DNA from: Prunus persica
Taxonomy: Eukaryota; Streptophyta; Magnoliopsida; Rosales; Rosaceae
Length of the DNA stretch: 64,000 bases
Direction: 5' to 3'
Assembly (NCBI RefSeq): GCF_000346465.2
Contig: NC_034013.1
Span: forward strand, 16,737,624 to 16,801,623
The position numbers and the translations under genes are program-made. Below the pieces are notes generated by a model that saw only the letters and a list, made by a program, of their open reading frames with translations, had not been told where the DNA came from and made no database searches. Positions 34,244 through 45,900 of this stretch are shown here, one piece after another (within the stretch, counting starts at the first letter, position 1; every line of letters begins with the position of its first letter).

Positions 34244-37179
34244 TCAACTGTTCTTCTTTGCTAGGTGCTTCCCATTTGAGATGTTAGATGGGGTCTCGGC
34301 TATAGTAGTAGTTGAACAGCTGTTGCTCTGTTCTTCAAAACCCTGCACTGGGTCTGCATATGATCGGGTACAAGGCCACCTAGACAATGAGGAACTCAAC
34401 ATGATTAGATTCTGAAAAATAAAAACTTACGATATTTAAGGCAAAAAAACACATGCTTCAATAATTGTACCTGCTTGACTTAATAATCTCATCCTGGATT
34501 GTCATATCTTCATCAAAGATGTTGCCTGCAAGAATGAAGCAATTTTAATTTTGAACAACTCTGACTTGCCTTCATCATCATTTCAATTCAATAATAAAAA
34601 GCTGTGTTTTAAAATGTATTCCGCATCATAGATTTTTTTTTTTTAAAAAAATGCTGCACACCTCCATACAGATTCTTCTTTGAGAAGTATTTTGCAGTCA
34701 ACCAACGACTGTAGTCAGCTTCATATTTCTTGAACTTTTCAATGTGGTTGGCACTGTGAAGATCACTAACACAAACAAAGGACATAGTTTATCGCCCACC
34801 CTCTGGTTCAAATTTGTAATATAACATACAAGAGAAGTTAAGATGCATCATAAGCATGAAAGATAAAATCCTGGAGCAGCAGAAAAACTTTCCACTAAGC
34901 TCGCAGCAAGAGAAAAACAGAATCCGAAGAAGGCACCAATAGGAGCAAACCAGTACTAATGATAACTGAATGTCTAGGGCAAGAGTGATCCAAAAGAAAT
35001 TCTGTAATCTGATGATACATATTCTGTCAAAAATCTTATTACAAAGACTCACAATAAGATATTGTTAAAACAGCCCTAGCATCCCAGCTAGCCACTGGTT
35101 ACAAAATAACCTGTTAATCCTAGCCCTTAAGATTACTTAATACTCACATGTCACATGATTTTAAATGACTAAGATCATAACTTATCAACAAGGCATCAGT
35201 AAGCCTTTTGGGCGCTCCTGCATCACAGACAGACCTAATTTGCGTAATGAAAACTCGTCACCAACCATGACCAATTTCATGCATTCACAACAACAAAAGC
35301 ACCATGTAATGGGAATGTGAGCTATTAGATGTAATTCACATATACTCGGTGTTTTCTCAAGAAAAAGGAAGAGAGGTAAATGATGTCATCTACATCAGCT
35401 AACTACACATAGAGGTCTCTGGCATAGACCCAGACAAAGTTTACAACAAAAGCATAACTGATTCTAGAAGGAAGGGCATAGGTCAAAGACTTTCCAAATA
35501 AGCTTCTAATAAAGAGAAACTTTTTACCTTTGATAGTTTTAAGATGTTATGAATTATATACAATCCTCTACTTATTACCATTGGGGGAGTAAGACAAGGT
35601 GTCTGACCTCTCCAACTGCAGCAAAACAAAACTGCATAAGCTGAGAGCCCAAGGCTGCTGACAATATCAGTCAGTCGGAATGAAACCAGTTGCCTTGAGT
35701 AGGGTGAACCCAGTCAGCATGTGTCTGCTTTGGAGGTCAGAGGATACTATTACTGGGGTGTGATTATGTAAACCAAGGAACCTCCTCAGTCTTATTTAAG
35801 AGGAGTATCATATCATAGTACTTTCTTTCCATGAAGTGGTTAATTATGTTGACTAAGACTTCAGATGGCTAAACGCCACCACCATGGACTGCTACATTAC
35901 TGAAGTTGCAATTAGGCTGACTTATATCCATCTAGAAAACTTTGTTCTGGTATATATGGTAAATAAAGATTACCATTTCTGTTTGTGTGAGTGCAGATAC
36001 AAAGGAGAGAGGAAGACTTAGAAGTGTAAGTGTAAGGCCCGGAAATTCAAATGCCAAATATGGAAAGCAGTAATTCATGAAAATCAAATAAACATATTCA
36101 GGAAAGCTCTAAAACATGTGAGCATACTGAAGGGCAGAAGATGAGACATTTTGAGAAGAGTTTCACAACTGAATTTTTTTAAAAAAAATGAAACAACTTG
36201 AATTACTGTGTCCATGTACAAGTAACTAAATTCAATCAGAGAATGTATGTCAAAATGATGCAAACATGGTTTTCTGAAGAAGTATCCACATAAGATAGTT
36301 CCATCTCTCATAAATATTTAGGTCACAATTATCTGTAACTAAAACATGGTTTATATTCTCTCTGCAGAGTTTACGCTGGTCCTTTACTATCTATTCAATT
36401 TTTGGGAAGTTTATTCTAGCTCAATTTCAAAATTCAGGACTCTGCAAAAATTGGAAAAGGAATGAAATTTAATGAATCCAACTGCTTTAATTAATTCCCT
36501 CTTTATTTGTTTTTCCTGGAAAACCAACTCATAGACACTTAGCCAAAAAAGTATGTCAAGAAATGCTTTCCTTTCGATTGTATTGCTACGTGTCTATCAA
36601 AAACCAAACTTACGAGGAGGCCAAAGCAATAAAATACACACATCGGTAAGCAAAATCTCATCTTGCTCATTAAAGTTTTAGTTATTGGGAAAATTATATT
36701 CCAAATACTATAGAGAGAATAAAGAACAAGGGAAAATACTCATAATATGCGAATTAATGGCATGGTAATTGCAAATACATTTCTCAAAACAATGAACATA
36801 ACAGGTAGGGGAATTACTCGCAAAAAGAAAAGAAAGGAAAGAAGACTCACTCAAAATATGCAGAAATATCAGGCTTTTTCTCGTCGACATTGAGAACCCC
36901 ATTGTTAACCCCAGCATCAACCTTGCACATATTTATAAAAAAAATTGATGAAATGAAAGAACCCATAAGAAATCAATATTACACCGACCATGCAACATGC
37001 GCATACATATATAAATATATATGTGTGTGTGTGTACACATCTATATATGTAGAGAGAGAGAGTGATAGAACCTGTGGATTTGGAGGAGAGTGAGAGATGG
37101 GTTCAGTGGCGGAGTTGTCGGAGCTGGAAGCAGAAGACGGCGAGGCTGGAGGAGACGACGGAGACGGCACACTCGCCAT
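34244..37179 (-). CDS. Uncharacterised plant protein, 157 aa
   Basis: Five exons: 37072-37179, 36851-36921, 34662-34765, 34471-34525 and 34244-34379 (474 bp), all in frame with GT-AG borders. I do not recognise the family by name. The N-terminus is Ser/Pro-rich (SPSSPPASPSSASSSDNS). The centre is charged and looks conserved: KKPDISAYFDDLHSANHIEK, FKKYEADYSRWLTAKYFSKK and NLYGGNIFDEDMTIQDEIIK, then SSRWPCTRSYADPVQGFEE. No transmembrane segment or signal peptide is evident. The intron between exons 2 and 3 is 2.09 kb, the longest in the window. The regular exon joints and gradual change from disordered to conserved sequence argue for a real gene. Confidence 0.78.
37016..37062. repeat. Compound TA/GT/GA microsatellite
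   Basis: TATATG, then GT units, a short AT-rich link, and GA units. It lies at the 5' end of the first intron of the 157-aa protein gene, a few bases from the donor. Confidence 0.8.
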
Positions 37180-37416
37180 TCCACAATTTTGCTGCAAACA
37201 ACTAACAACCTGTAAACCACTCTCCAGACTCCAGAGCAAGTGAAAAATCGAGGCTTCAAAAGTTTGCTGCTTGCTTCCATCTGTGCAGTCTTTTTTTAGT
37301 TTTTATTTCAGCGAGGGATGGTTATTGTGGACCCGAGGTCAGGTAGGGTCCACCGACAACAAATAATCTAATCCTATACATTTGGGAATTTAGAATTGTA
37401 TCTCTTTCTTTCAAGA

Positions 37417-37443
37417 AATTTGTACGATTTTGTTAGTGGTGTG
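37417..37443 (+). repeat. 27-bp direct repeat, left copy, beyond the 3' end of the PPR gene
   Basis: Matches 40911-40937 in 26 of 27 positions (the shared part includes GATTTTGTTAGTGGTGTG). The two copies bracket the PPR gene and the captured kinase fragment. Confidence 0.9.
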
Positions 37444-37773
37444 AAGCCAAATGTAAAAAAAATCTTTCAAAAAAATATCAAAAATAAAAAGGGTTCGGAT
37501 TCATTAGGTTTTGTCCTCTCCAAAATGTGCTTTGAAGAGGAAGTCAAAATTGATAAATTTTGTAACAATGGGAGTTAAGAGATTGAAATACAATTATAAA
37601 TCTAATGAATAATGTTTCAAGCAATTATTGTCGAAAGGAGTTTTGACCTACTAATGAATAATGGGATTATTATTACCAATAAAAATCATTTTGGTTATCA
37701 CTTACATTACATGATGTACAAATGAATGAAAGTAGGTCTGCAGCTCTGAAAACTTGCTTGGTTTTTTATTTAT

Positions 37774-40713
37774 TTACCAATAATCTCCACAAGAACAAAG
37801 GCCATGCTTGAAATGATGGAAGCGCTTATTGTCTCTCACAACTATCTCTCTTTCAACAACCTTGGATATCAACTTAGCAGCATTGTGACAATCTACACAA
37901 ATGCGCAGGTTTTTGCAGATTCTCAATGTTGCACCTTTACTCATCTTCAACAATCCAAATGAAATGGCAAGCTTCTCACTGTGCCTCCTCAATATTTCAA
38001 TCTTCTCCTCCTCCTCTTCCAGTTCATGAAGCACAGAGCCTGTGTTGGGTCTATATCCAAATTTACTTATCTTTTCCTCTAATCTGCTCCACATCTTCTT
38101 AATCTCTCCCGACTCTGGCAGGGAAGTGTCACCAGCAACAAAGCTATAAACTTGCCCTCCAACGTCAATCCAACTGTGCCCGGCGTCTTTCTGAAGGCCC
38201 ATCTCCTTCATCCTTTGCCGCACCCGTCTCACATCATCCCATTTCCCTGATGCAGCATATAAATTTGACAGTAGCACATAACTCTCTGCCTTTTCAGGCT
38301 CTAATTCTATTAACTTTTCAGAAATTTTCTGCCCCATATCCAAGTTATTGTGAAGCCTACAGGAACTAAGCAATGAGCTCCACATTCTGGTATCCGGCTC
38401 CTCAGGCATCTCGTGTATGAGGTTTAAAGCTTCCTCCAATTGGCCAGCCCGACCAAGCATGTCCACCACACATGCGTAATGCTCTAATTTTGGATCAATT
38501 CCATACAAGCTCTGCATCTGGTTGAAATATTTTAGCCCCTCCTTAACCAACCCAGCATGGCTGCACGCAGTTAGAACTCCAATAAACGTAAAGCCATCAG
38601 GCTTCTGCCCCAAACTTACCATTTCTCCAAATAGCTCTAAAGCCTTGCTTCCATGTCCATGAACTCCATATCCTGCAATTATAACATTCCATGATGGCAC
38701 ATCTTTCTTAACTAACCAATCAAAGACCCTGTGAGATTCTTCTATGCAGCCACTTTTTGCATACATATCTATGAGAGAACAACCAACAAACAGGTCTTCT
38801 GTGAGGCGAGCTTTCAAAGCAAAACAATGCAATTCTTTTCCCAATCGCAAAGAAGACAGTTGAGAGCATGCCTCAAACACGCTCATTGTACCAATTTCAC
38901 AAGGTAGTGTTTCATCAGACAGCATTTGGCGAAAGAGATTGAGGGCTTCATCAGCAAGTCCACTCTGAGTGTAACCAGTGATCATTGCATTCCAAGACAC
39001 TCTACTTTTAGCTTCCATCCTATCAAATAATACTCTTGCGGATGATAATTTACCACACTGGATGTAAAACGATAGTAATGAAATACCAATGAATGAGTCT
39101 GTTTCTGACCCATCACGTAGCACAAATCCATGAATCTGTCTGCCATGTTGAAGAAGTTTCAGGTGGGCACAAGCTAAAAGGAGGCTCCCAATGCTAAACC
39201 AGTCAGGATCCAAGCCTGAATATTTCATTTGAAGGTACAAATCTAAAGCCTTTTTTGGATCTCCATTTTGGGCATAGCCACCAATAACTGCGTTCCAGGA
39301 GCTCACTGTCTTCGTCTCTATGCCATGAAAGACCCGCTCAGCTGAAGTAAGTGACCCACATTTTGCGTAAGCTGAAACAAAAGCATTGGCGACCAGTTCA
39401 TCGTATAGAAACCCATGTCTGAATGAGTAACCATGAAGTTTTTTCAAGCTCAAAAGTTCTGACTCCTCTAAACAAGCTGGTAACACATTCAGTACGGTAA
39501 CCTCATTGACCTTCACTTTCTCTTCTTCCATCTGCATTTTTTGGAAAAGATCAAATGTGCCCCAAACATCTCCTTCTCTAGAGTAGCCTCCTATGATGGA
39601 ATTCCAAGAAACCACATTTTTCTTATCATTCTTATCAAACAAGACTTGAGCTTCAGCCAAGTACCCACATTTGGAGTACATGTCCATCAAGGCATTATTC
39701 ACCATCAATTCCTGGTTCAGCCCCAATTTCACTGCCACACCATGAATCACCATCCCTATATTTACTTCTCCTTTCCCAGCACACAACGGCAATATAGTCA
39801 CCAATGTTGCAACATCCGGTACCAAACTTTCCTCACCCTCCAAAATCTTCCTCAACAAACTGTAACACTGTTGAGAAAACCCATTCTCCGAGTACCCGCA
39901 TATCATTGAATTCCAGGAAACCAAATTCCTTTCAGGCATTAAATCAAACACCCTAACCGCGTCTTCAATTGACCCGCATTTGCCATACATTGCAATCAAT
40001 GCATTACCCACAAAGACATCAGACATCAATCCCATCTTCACAGCCATCCCATGGATTACCTGCCCCAAACCCACGTCCAAAAGCCCTCCACATGCCTTAA
40101 TAAGACAAGGGAACGTAAAATTATCGGGTTTAAATACCGTGACGCTAATCAACTCAATAAACACATCAATTGCATCGCCATAAAGCTCGTTTCTTGCATA
40201 ACCACTAACAAGTGCATTCCACTGAAACAAGTTCTTCCTCTGCAACCCATTAAAAACCAAGCGAGAATCTGAAGGAGAACCGCACACGGAATACATAGTA
40301 ATGATGCGGGTATTGAGAACAAAGTCATTGCTGAACTGGGTTGAAGCCGATACCAAGTCGTGGACTTTGCGTCCGGTTTCAACGTCTTTGTGGCGGCCAC
40401 AGGCCTGCAACAGGGCACCCATTGCGTCTTTCTTTTGTTGTAAACTGGATATGGCATTGCGAGAGTCTGCTTGAAGAAGGGTCAGAGCCTCAGAGAGGTT
40501 TCCGGAGTCGCAGAGATTGTTGATCTCTTGGAGCAAATTGGGTTGGGAAAGTGAGTTGTGAGTTGAAGTGAGAGGTTCTCTTTGGTGGGTTTGAGTGGCA
40601 CAGAAAGAAAGTGAGGCATTTGGTTTTGGAGTGAAGATTGAGTGAAGGGAATGTTTGGTGTTCGGTGTGGGCAGGGGATGGCATGAGAGTGGTGGTGCCA
40701 CAAAAGCCATCAT
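37774..40713 (-). CDS. DYW-class pentatricopeptide repeat protein (At1g18485-like), 979 aa
   Basis: Intronless. After an organelle-targeting-like N-terminus rich in Ser, Pro and His come about twenty P, L and S type PPR motifs (for example VSWNSMICGYSENGFSQQ, NALMDMYSKCGYLAEAQ, SWNAVIGGYAQNGDPKKAL). The chain closes with E, E+ and a complete DYW domain: a PG box (GYRPNTGSVLHELE), the deaminase signature His911-x-Glu913 (RRHSEKLA), CVDCH (939-943) and the terminal CSCGDYW. DYW proteins bind plastid or mitochondrial transcripts and convert C to U. The RNA target cannot be read off with confidence here. All catalytic residues are present. Two ATGs stand in tandem at the start; either could serve. 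The gene is bracketed by a 27-bp direct repeat, which hints that it moved here. Confidence 0.93.
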   Translation of the reverse strand: MMAFVAPPLSCHPLPTPNTKHSLHSIFTPKPNASLSFCATQTHQREPLTSTHNSLSQPNLLQEINNLCDSGNLSEALTLLQADSRNAISSLQQKKDAMGALLQACGRHKDVETGRKVHDLVSASTQFSNDFVLNTRIITMYSVCGSPSDSRLVFNGLQRKNLFQWNALVSGYARNELYGDAIDVFIELISVTVFKPDNFTFPCLIKACGGLLDVGLGQVIHGMAVKMGLMSDVFVGNALIAMYGKCGSIEDAVRVFDLMPERNLVSWNSMICGYSENGFSQQCYSLLRKILEGEESLVPDVATLVTILPLCAGKGEVNIGMVIHGVAVKLGLNQELMVNNALMDMYSKCGYLAEAQVLFDKNDKKNVVSWNSIIGGYSREGDVWGTFDLFQKMQMEEEKVKVNEVTVLNVLPACLEESELLSLKKLHGYSFRHGFLYDELVANAFVSAYAKCGSLTSAERVFHGIETKTVSSWNAVIGGYAQNGDPKKALDLYLQMKYSGLDPDWFSIGSLLLACAHLKLLQHGRQIHGFVLRDGSETDSFIGISLLSFYIQCGKLSSARVLFDRMEAKSRVSWNAMITGYTQSGLADEALNLFRQMLSDETLPCEIGTMSVFEACSQLSSLRLGKELHCFALKARLTEDLFVGCSLIDMYAKSGCIEESHRVFDWLVKKDVPSWNVIIAGYGVHGHGSKALELFGEMVSLGQKPDGFTFIGVLTACSHAGLVKEGLKYFNQMQSLYGIDPKLEHYACVVDMLGRAGQLEEALNLIHEMPEEPDTRMWSSLLSSCRLHNNLDMGQKISEKLIELEPEKAESYVLLSNLYAASGKWDDVRRVRQRMKEMGLQKDAGHSWIDVGGQVYSFVAGDTSLPESGEIKKMWSRLEEKISKFGYRPNTGSVLHELEEEEEKIEILRRHSEKLAISFGLLKMSKGATLRICKNLRICVDCHNAAKLISKVVEREIVVRDNKRFHHFKHGLCSCGDYW

Positions 40714-40797
40714 TGAGATGAGATGCCTGCAGAGACTCAGGCTCTTTGGTGTATTTGAAGATTGGAGCTGGTCTCTGGTGTTGGTCTGTTTCGGCAG

Positions 40798-40915
40798 TTA
40801 CTGGACGATGACAAGACTATGAAGACTAAAAAGGAGTTATTTTCCACCTCAGATGTTCTTCAAATATTCCGGCAGGCGAATGAAGATTTCATCCCCCTTC
40901 TTTCCCATTTAATTT
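40798..40915 (+). pseudogene. Captured fragment of the STK16-like kinase gene
   Basis: This stretch is nearly identical to the reverse complement of 57868-57981. It covers the end of kinase exon 3 (LLDNAKTMKTKKEFFSTSDV, read here as LLDDDKTMKTKKELFSTSDV, then LQIFRQ) and runs about 35 bp past the exon border into the intron. So it was copied from genomic DNA, not from mRNA. A few substitutions and a short insertion separate the copies. The fragment alone cannot encode a kinase. Confidence 0.93.
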
Positions 40916-40937
40916 GTAGGATTTTGTTAGTGGTGTG
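40911..40937 (+). repeat. 27-bp direct repeat, right copy
   Basis: Partner of 37417-37443 with a single mismatch. Its first five or so bases overlap the end of the kinase fragment, a micro-homology junction. Confidence 0.9.
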
Positions 40938-40940
40938 GTG

Positions 40941-41345
40941 TAGGGGTGTGCATAAAAATCGATGAACCGAATGAATCGATTGAATCAATTCAAATTACAC
41001 CGAAAAAGTAAGGGTTTTTTTACCAAATTGAAAAGTCAACGCTAGATTTGACCCCAACTCAAGTCAATGCTAAATTTGACCCGAACTGAAGTCAACGGTT
41101 TGATTTTCAGCTCTAAAAAATTTAGAACCGATGCTGAGAAGAGATTAAGGGTTCTAGGGCCTGGTGGTACAATTATAGTCTTCTGAACCATGACCTGATG
41201 GCCTCCCCAAAGCCAACGGATAGGTGGAATTCAAACTCTGGCTAACCAAACCAATCCAATTCAATCCGTTAATATTATTTAAACCAATAAAATTGAATTA
41301 AATTGGTCGATTTTGGTGGATTAGTTTGAATCCTGTACAGCCCTA
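40941..41345. mobile_element. hAT-like non-autonomous element
   Basis: Begins TAGGGGTGTGCAT and ends CTGTACAGCCCTA, inverted ends of about 12 bp with two or three mismatches. TAGGG(G)TGT(G)CA termini are typical of plant hAT relatives. The interior repeats short blocks such as AAGTCAACG and CCGAAC/CCGAAT. The 8-bp target duplication expected for hAT was not found, so the element may be old or the ends slightly misjudged. Confidence 0.55.
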
Positions 41346-41524
41346 GTTAAGACTGATGTAAGGAGTAACTAGAAATTCTTTCGAAAAGTTGATTTTTCAT
41401 TATAAATCCTCTAAGAGCGCACAAAAACTGAAAATTAAGAAAGTAAAATAATAAGTCCTTTTTAAATTTAGTTCTCCTACAAAATCTAAATATAAAATGT
41501 ACATAAATGAGTAAATTTATATAC

Positions 41525-41740
41525 TTATCCTGTCAGTTGACGATCCTTCGCGGCATTGAGGATAACATTCCTTTGGTAGACATCAAGTTTTCCGGCTCCT
41601 TTGCAATTGTCTGCCAGTAGCACTCTTGAAACTGCAAGGACTTGAGACAAGTCCTCCACAAAAATTGTTTCCCTTTCGAGGAGCTTCCTTTTGCGAGCAA
41701 ACATCTCCTCTACGGATCTAGGTTCGGTCCAGCCGTCATG
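41525..41740 (-). other. Unidentified reading frame, possibly a gene fragment
   Basis: The minus strand is open for about 70 codons and reads like real protein: SVEEMFARKRKLLERETIFV, EDLSQVLAVSRVLLADNCKG, AGKLDVYQRNVILNAAKDRQ, ending LTG and stop TAA at 41525. No intron borders, start or continuation were found. Its place among other gene debris suggests a captured exon. I do not recognise the source. Confidence 0.4.
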
Positions 41741-41744
41741 GGCT

Positions 41745-42180
41745 TTTTAATTTTTCAGGCCGGCCTAGGCGTGATCACTCATGTTCCAATCTTATGTGAA
41801 GAGGCTGAAATTCCATATGTTTGCCTTGTTTATGTGCCCTCAAAAGAACTAAGCTGCTTTTAATTAAATTTTCTCTTTAAACTTATTTCACCTTATACAA
41901 TATATATTATTCAATAGGCGAGCTTTCGTTCATGTCAGCTGCGTCATTGATCCACAGATGTGACAACAGATCACTAATCTTTAGTTTGTTAATGTTGTCT
42001 TCTGGATCATGCAAATGCAGGGGCCACCAAGAGGGGGCCAACTTGCTGTGTTCTGGTGGCAACCAAGCCTACCAAGGGGAAGGGGGGGAATTAGGACAAG
42101 AGGAACAAGAGATAAACTAAAGGCAAATTATGACCAGGTTGGAGGAGATGTTTCTCAACTTCAATCCTCCCTCTTCCGTA
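41745..42180 (+). pseudogene. Broken NHP2 (H/ACA snoRNP subunit 2) copy
   Basis: Two exon relics stand in order. The first (about 41770-41860) reads GVITHVPILCEEAEIPYVCL then VYVPSKE, the L7Ae-type core of plant NHP2. The second (about 42020-42175), after an intron-like gap ending CAAATGCAG, reads GPTCCVLVATKPTKGK in one frame, QEEQE in a second and KLKANYDQVGGDVSQLQSSLF in a third. Frameshifts, an inserted pair of residues and stops break the gene, and the N-terminal half is missing. NHP2 binds H/ACA guide RNAs for rRNA pseudouridylation. Retention of an intron-like gap argues for DNA-level duplication, not a processed pseudogene. Confidence 0.85.
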
Positions 42181-42942
42181 GGCTGGATTACTTTCTTTAC
42201 TTGCCCTTGTATTCGAGGTTCTTTTCCTATTTTTTACTGCCTCTGATTCTGACTGCTGGGTTACTTTGTTTAAGAAAATATTAAAATGTGCTCCTTGGAT
42301 AACTATTGAAGTGGAACATTAGGAGGTTCTAAATTAATCTGCTCTCTTAGCTTGCAGTATGGCTTTCAAGTATGGTTGATCCATATGCAATTCATCGTTT
42401 ACAAGTTTCTCCAGCTGAATTTGTTCGAAGGAACATATGAACCGTCCAGGTCAAGCTGCTCTTGGACATATTTAACATATAACCGATCCTTGCACCTCTG
42501 TACACCAGTTCAACGAGTGTTTGAGAAATTCACCTAGAAAGCTAACACTAACAGTTGCGTATACTTTTCTTGGTATACAGGCAGTCCCTTTATATTTTAC
42601 ACCTGAACACAAGACTATAATACAATTACCCCAGAACCAATCTAATATGGGCCTTCAACTTCAATATTGAACAGCATTTTCATGACAGTTATAACGTAGG
42701 ACGAACCCGAAAACTCAAGCACATTCTAGCGAAGCCAATCAACAACATTCTTATTTCTTTAATTAATATATTGATGCAGAGTAAACTTGTATGTATAAAT
42801 GCGTTATAACTTTTATGTATAATAATGATCAGTAAATACAATATACTACATTTTTCTTTTGAATCTTCTATGGCTACAACACTCGAGTATGGATAGAAAC
42901 TTTAGCCGTCCCCAAAAAAAAAAGGGATAGCTAACAACATGG
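42181..42942. other. Downstream part of the gene-debris region and SPPA 3' flank
   Basis: The stretch after the NHP2 relic looks like former 3' UTR. A 33-bp sequence at 42698-42730 recurs at 48144-48176. No gene seen. Confidence 0.45.
42698..42730 (+). repeat. 33-bp dispersed direct repeat, copy 1
   Basis: Matches 48144-48176 in 31 of 33 positions (core CGAAAACTCAAGCACATTCT). It lies about 215 bp beyond the SPPA stop codon. Weak similarity continues to the right for another 40 bp or so. Confidence 0.85.
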
Positions 42943-45900
42943 TTAGAGGGAACTGAGGTAATCTTTCAGCAAAGAGAAGATGGGGTTAGCCTGAGAAGCT
43001 CCCTCCAGCCTTTGAAACATGATTCCCTCCATCCGGGCTTGAACTCCTCCATCACCAAATGTCAAGTCCTGCAGCAATTCCTTCATTGTTCTATCCACTC
43101 CAACCAAACTGCTCCCTATGCCACTTAAAATTTCTGGCAGTGTAGGGGACGGTCTTGCAAGCTCCACGAGTGTAACCTTGCACCATCAGAGAACAACTTA
43201 CAGAGACATAGTAACGGGTATACACGAACATATTACATTTTGCAACACACATAAATAATATGTATGAGAAGGTCATAACACACTCAAATAAAGTAGTTTT
43301 TAATAAATATGGAGTTAACTTGCACTGCATATATTAGTAACACTGATTTATATTCATAACCCATGAAATAAGAAGAGATTTTGTTATAACCATACCTGTC
43401 TGTCTTGGGGTATATTTGCCTTGAGTTTTGCTATTGCGACGGCCCGAGAAAGTCCACCAATAGCATCAACTAAACCCCGTGAAGCTGCATCCTTACCAGC
43501 CCAAACTCTCCCTTGTGCAACCTCCTCCATTTTATCTACCTGGCACCGCAAATAAATAGGACATCTTTAGATTTCAAGGTAACAGGAGTGAAAAGAAAGC
43601 GACTGAAACCAAAACGAAGGTTGAATTGACCAGCATACAGTCATTGATCTGGAAAAAGCTGCCTTGTCTCGAAATTGCTTATATGCATTCTGTGCAGATT
43701 TAGCAAAGAGTTCAGCTTCTTCTGGTCTGTATTAGGAAAGAAAAGGAAAAGCTGAAACTTTTTCCATTTGTACGAATATAGGAGATTATTACATACACCT
43801 AAGAGTGCAACAAATTTGTTTACCTGAAGGATCGTTGTTCAGCTGCAAGAAGCTCCGCATATTTTCCCCTTGATATGATTTCCTTGTTGAAGCCAATCTT
43901 CTCATACAGTTTTCCCAAGTTAAACTTCCCTACAAACAAAGATTCATATACTAACTTACAACAGCTAACATAATTCAAATTTCTTTCTGCATACCAACAA
44001 AAGGATTATAAACTTTTTGAACTGCAAATAGATAGATAAAAAAAAGATCCAACAATTATAACAAATATTTGCTGGGCATTTAGATTTGTGGCAGTCAATG
44101 TGCTATTGACCAACATGAATATACTTTATATAATTATGAGCAACCAAATTCACCTGTCACAACCCCAATGGAACCAGTTAATGTTAGATTTTCTGCAACA
44201 ATGGTGTCTGCTGCCATTGCCATATAGTATCCTCCACTTGCTGCCACATCAGACATTGATGCAATGACAGGTTTTGATGCAGCCAAAAGTCTGATTTCCC
44301 TCCACATTCTGCACACCATAAATACATCAGGGTAACTAGTTAATTGTGTGCACACATAAACGCACAAGCACATATTTTCTTCTGTACAAGAGTACTTGCC
44401 AACATATCAACTTTTACGGGGACAAATTCCAACATCTTAGAGTTTTATGCGGCTAAAACAACAATAACTTCAACACCTCATGTAACCAAACATGTCACAT
44501 GGAAAGGCTTCAGTTTACTGATATCATAGTAACAGGAGATCTATCTTCGACATCAAGCTCATTCATTATAAGCATACTAAATATTCAGATAAGCGGAAGA
44601 ATGAATCCCTAACTGCTGCTCTGGCGCCCAGATCTAAATCAGGTGTATGAAAACTTCCCTACTCATTTAGATGCTCGGGACGTTACCCCACTTACTACAA
44701 ATGCTACACTAGTTGGCAATATTCCTAGTTGTGATAATGGATTTGTTGCGCACAAAACTCAGCTAATATATACTAGCACTTACAAATCAGAAGCAAGGGC
44801 ATCACCTCCAGGGCTGTCAATTCGGATGATAGCGGCCTTATACTTTTTTGATTCTGGAATGGGTAAAAGAGTATCACATGACAGAGGTACAAAAATTAAA
44901 ACAGAAAAACATATGCAAATAACCGGTGCTGAAAGTTTCACATTAAGAAAATGAACTTATTTAAGACATACAATACCTCTCACACTACGAATCTTCTCAA
45001 TGAACTGTTCCCCAATAATACCCGAACCAGGAAGACTAAAGGAGCCCCGTACACGACTAATGCTGCCTGAGGCTCTAATTATGGCTATCTTGTCTTTGCT
45101 GCCTGATAAGCCAACAGTCGATTGTCGAACCTTAGAGTATTTCCTGTTGTAGGGAGGATGGGATAGTTATATACGCATACAGAGAATAGAGTGGGCATCA
45201 CATCGTAATAAATGAATGCCACCTACAAGAAAGTTGACTACCTGTAATCAACCATAGGAAGAACTTTTTCTTTTTGTACACCAAGTCTTTCCTTCAACAG
45301 TGAAATAACCTGCAAGGGAGACATATTATTTAAAAAGTTACCAGCAAACTATCAAATGATGAATAATGTTTTACAGACACAAATCGCTCCCCATATGGAT
45401 GACTTTCATATCAAAATGGGGTCAACAAAATAATTAGGATTAACACATCACAAGATATTACACTGTGAGAGCAATACAGTATGTATCTTTTCTTATCATA
45501 AATAAATAAGACTAGGTAGTTACCATGCCCTAGAACTTCAAAATACTAAGACAAACTTGAACAAGGATGGAAATTGAAATTTAGAAAAAGAAAACTCTCT
45601 CAACTTTCTTTAAATATAAGTTTAAAATCTGGATCTGAAACACATTGAAACAGCGTTCTTACTCTCCAAGCATCTAAATTTTCTTTCTTAACATGCATCA
45701 AACACTAACCCAAAGCAAATAGGAACCAGAATTCCATACCTCATCATCATAGTGTATGTTTGTGATCCAGCCCTCTTCTTTAAATTTGTCTACTTGATAC
45801 ACTCCTTCATTAATAAAATTCTCGATGTCTTCTCTTTTCTTTCCTGTAGAAAATTTTCAGAAGTTCATAAGTTCTTTAAAGACTTGAAGATTGGTCAAAT

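Noticed and set aside
40762..40965. 67-codon plus-strand frame upstream of the PPR gene as a new small gene
   Set aside because: Its middle is the copied kinase exon; the ends are unrelated sequence.
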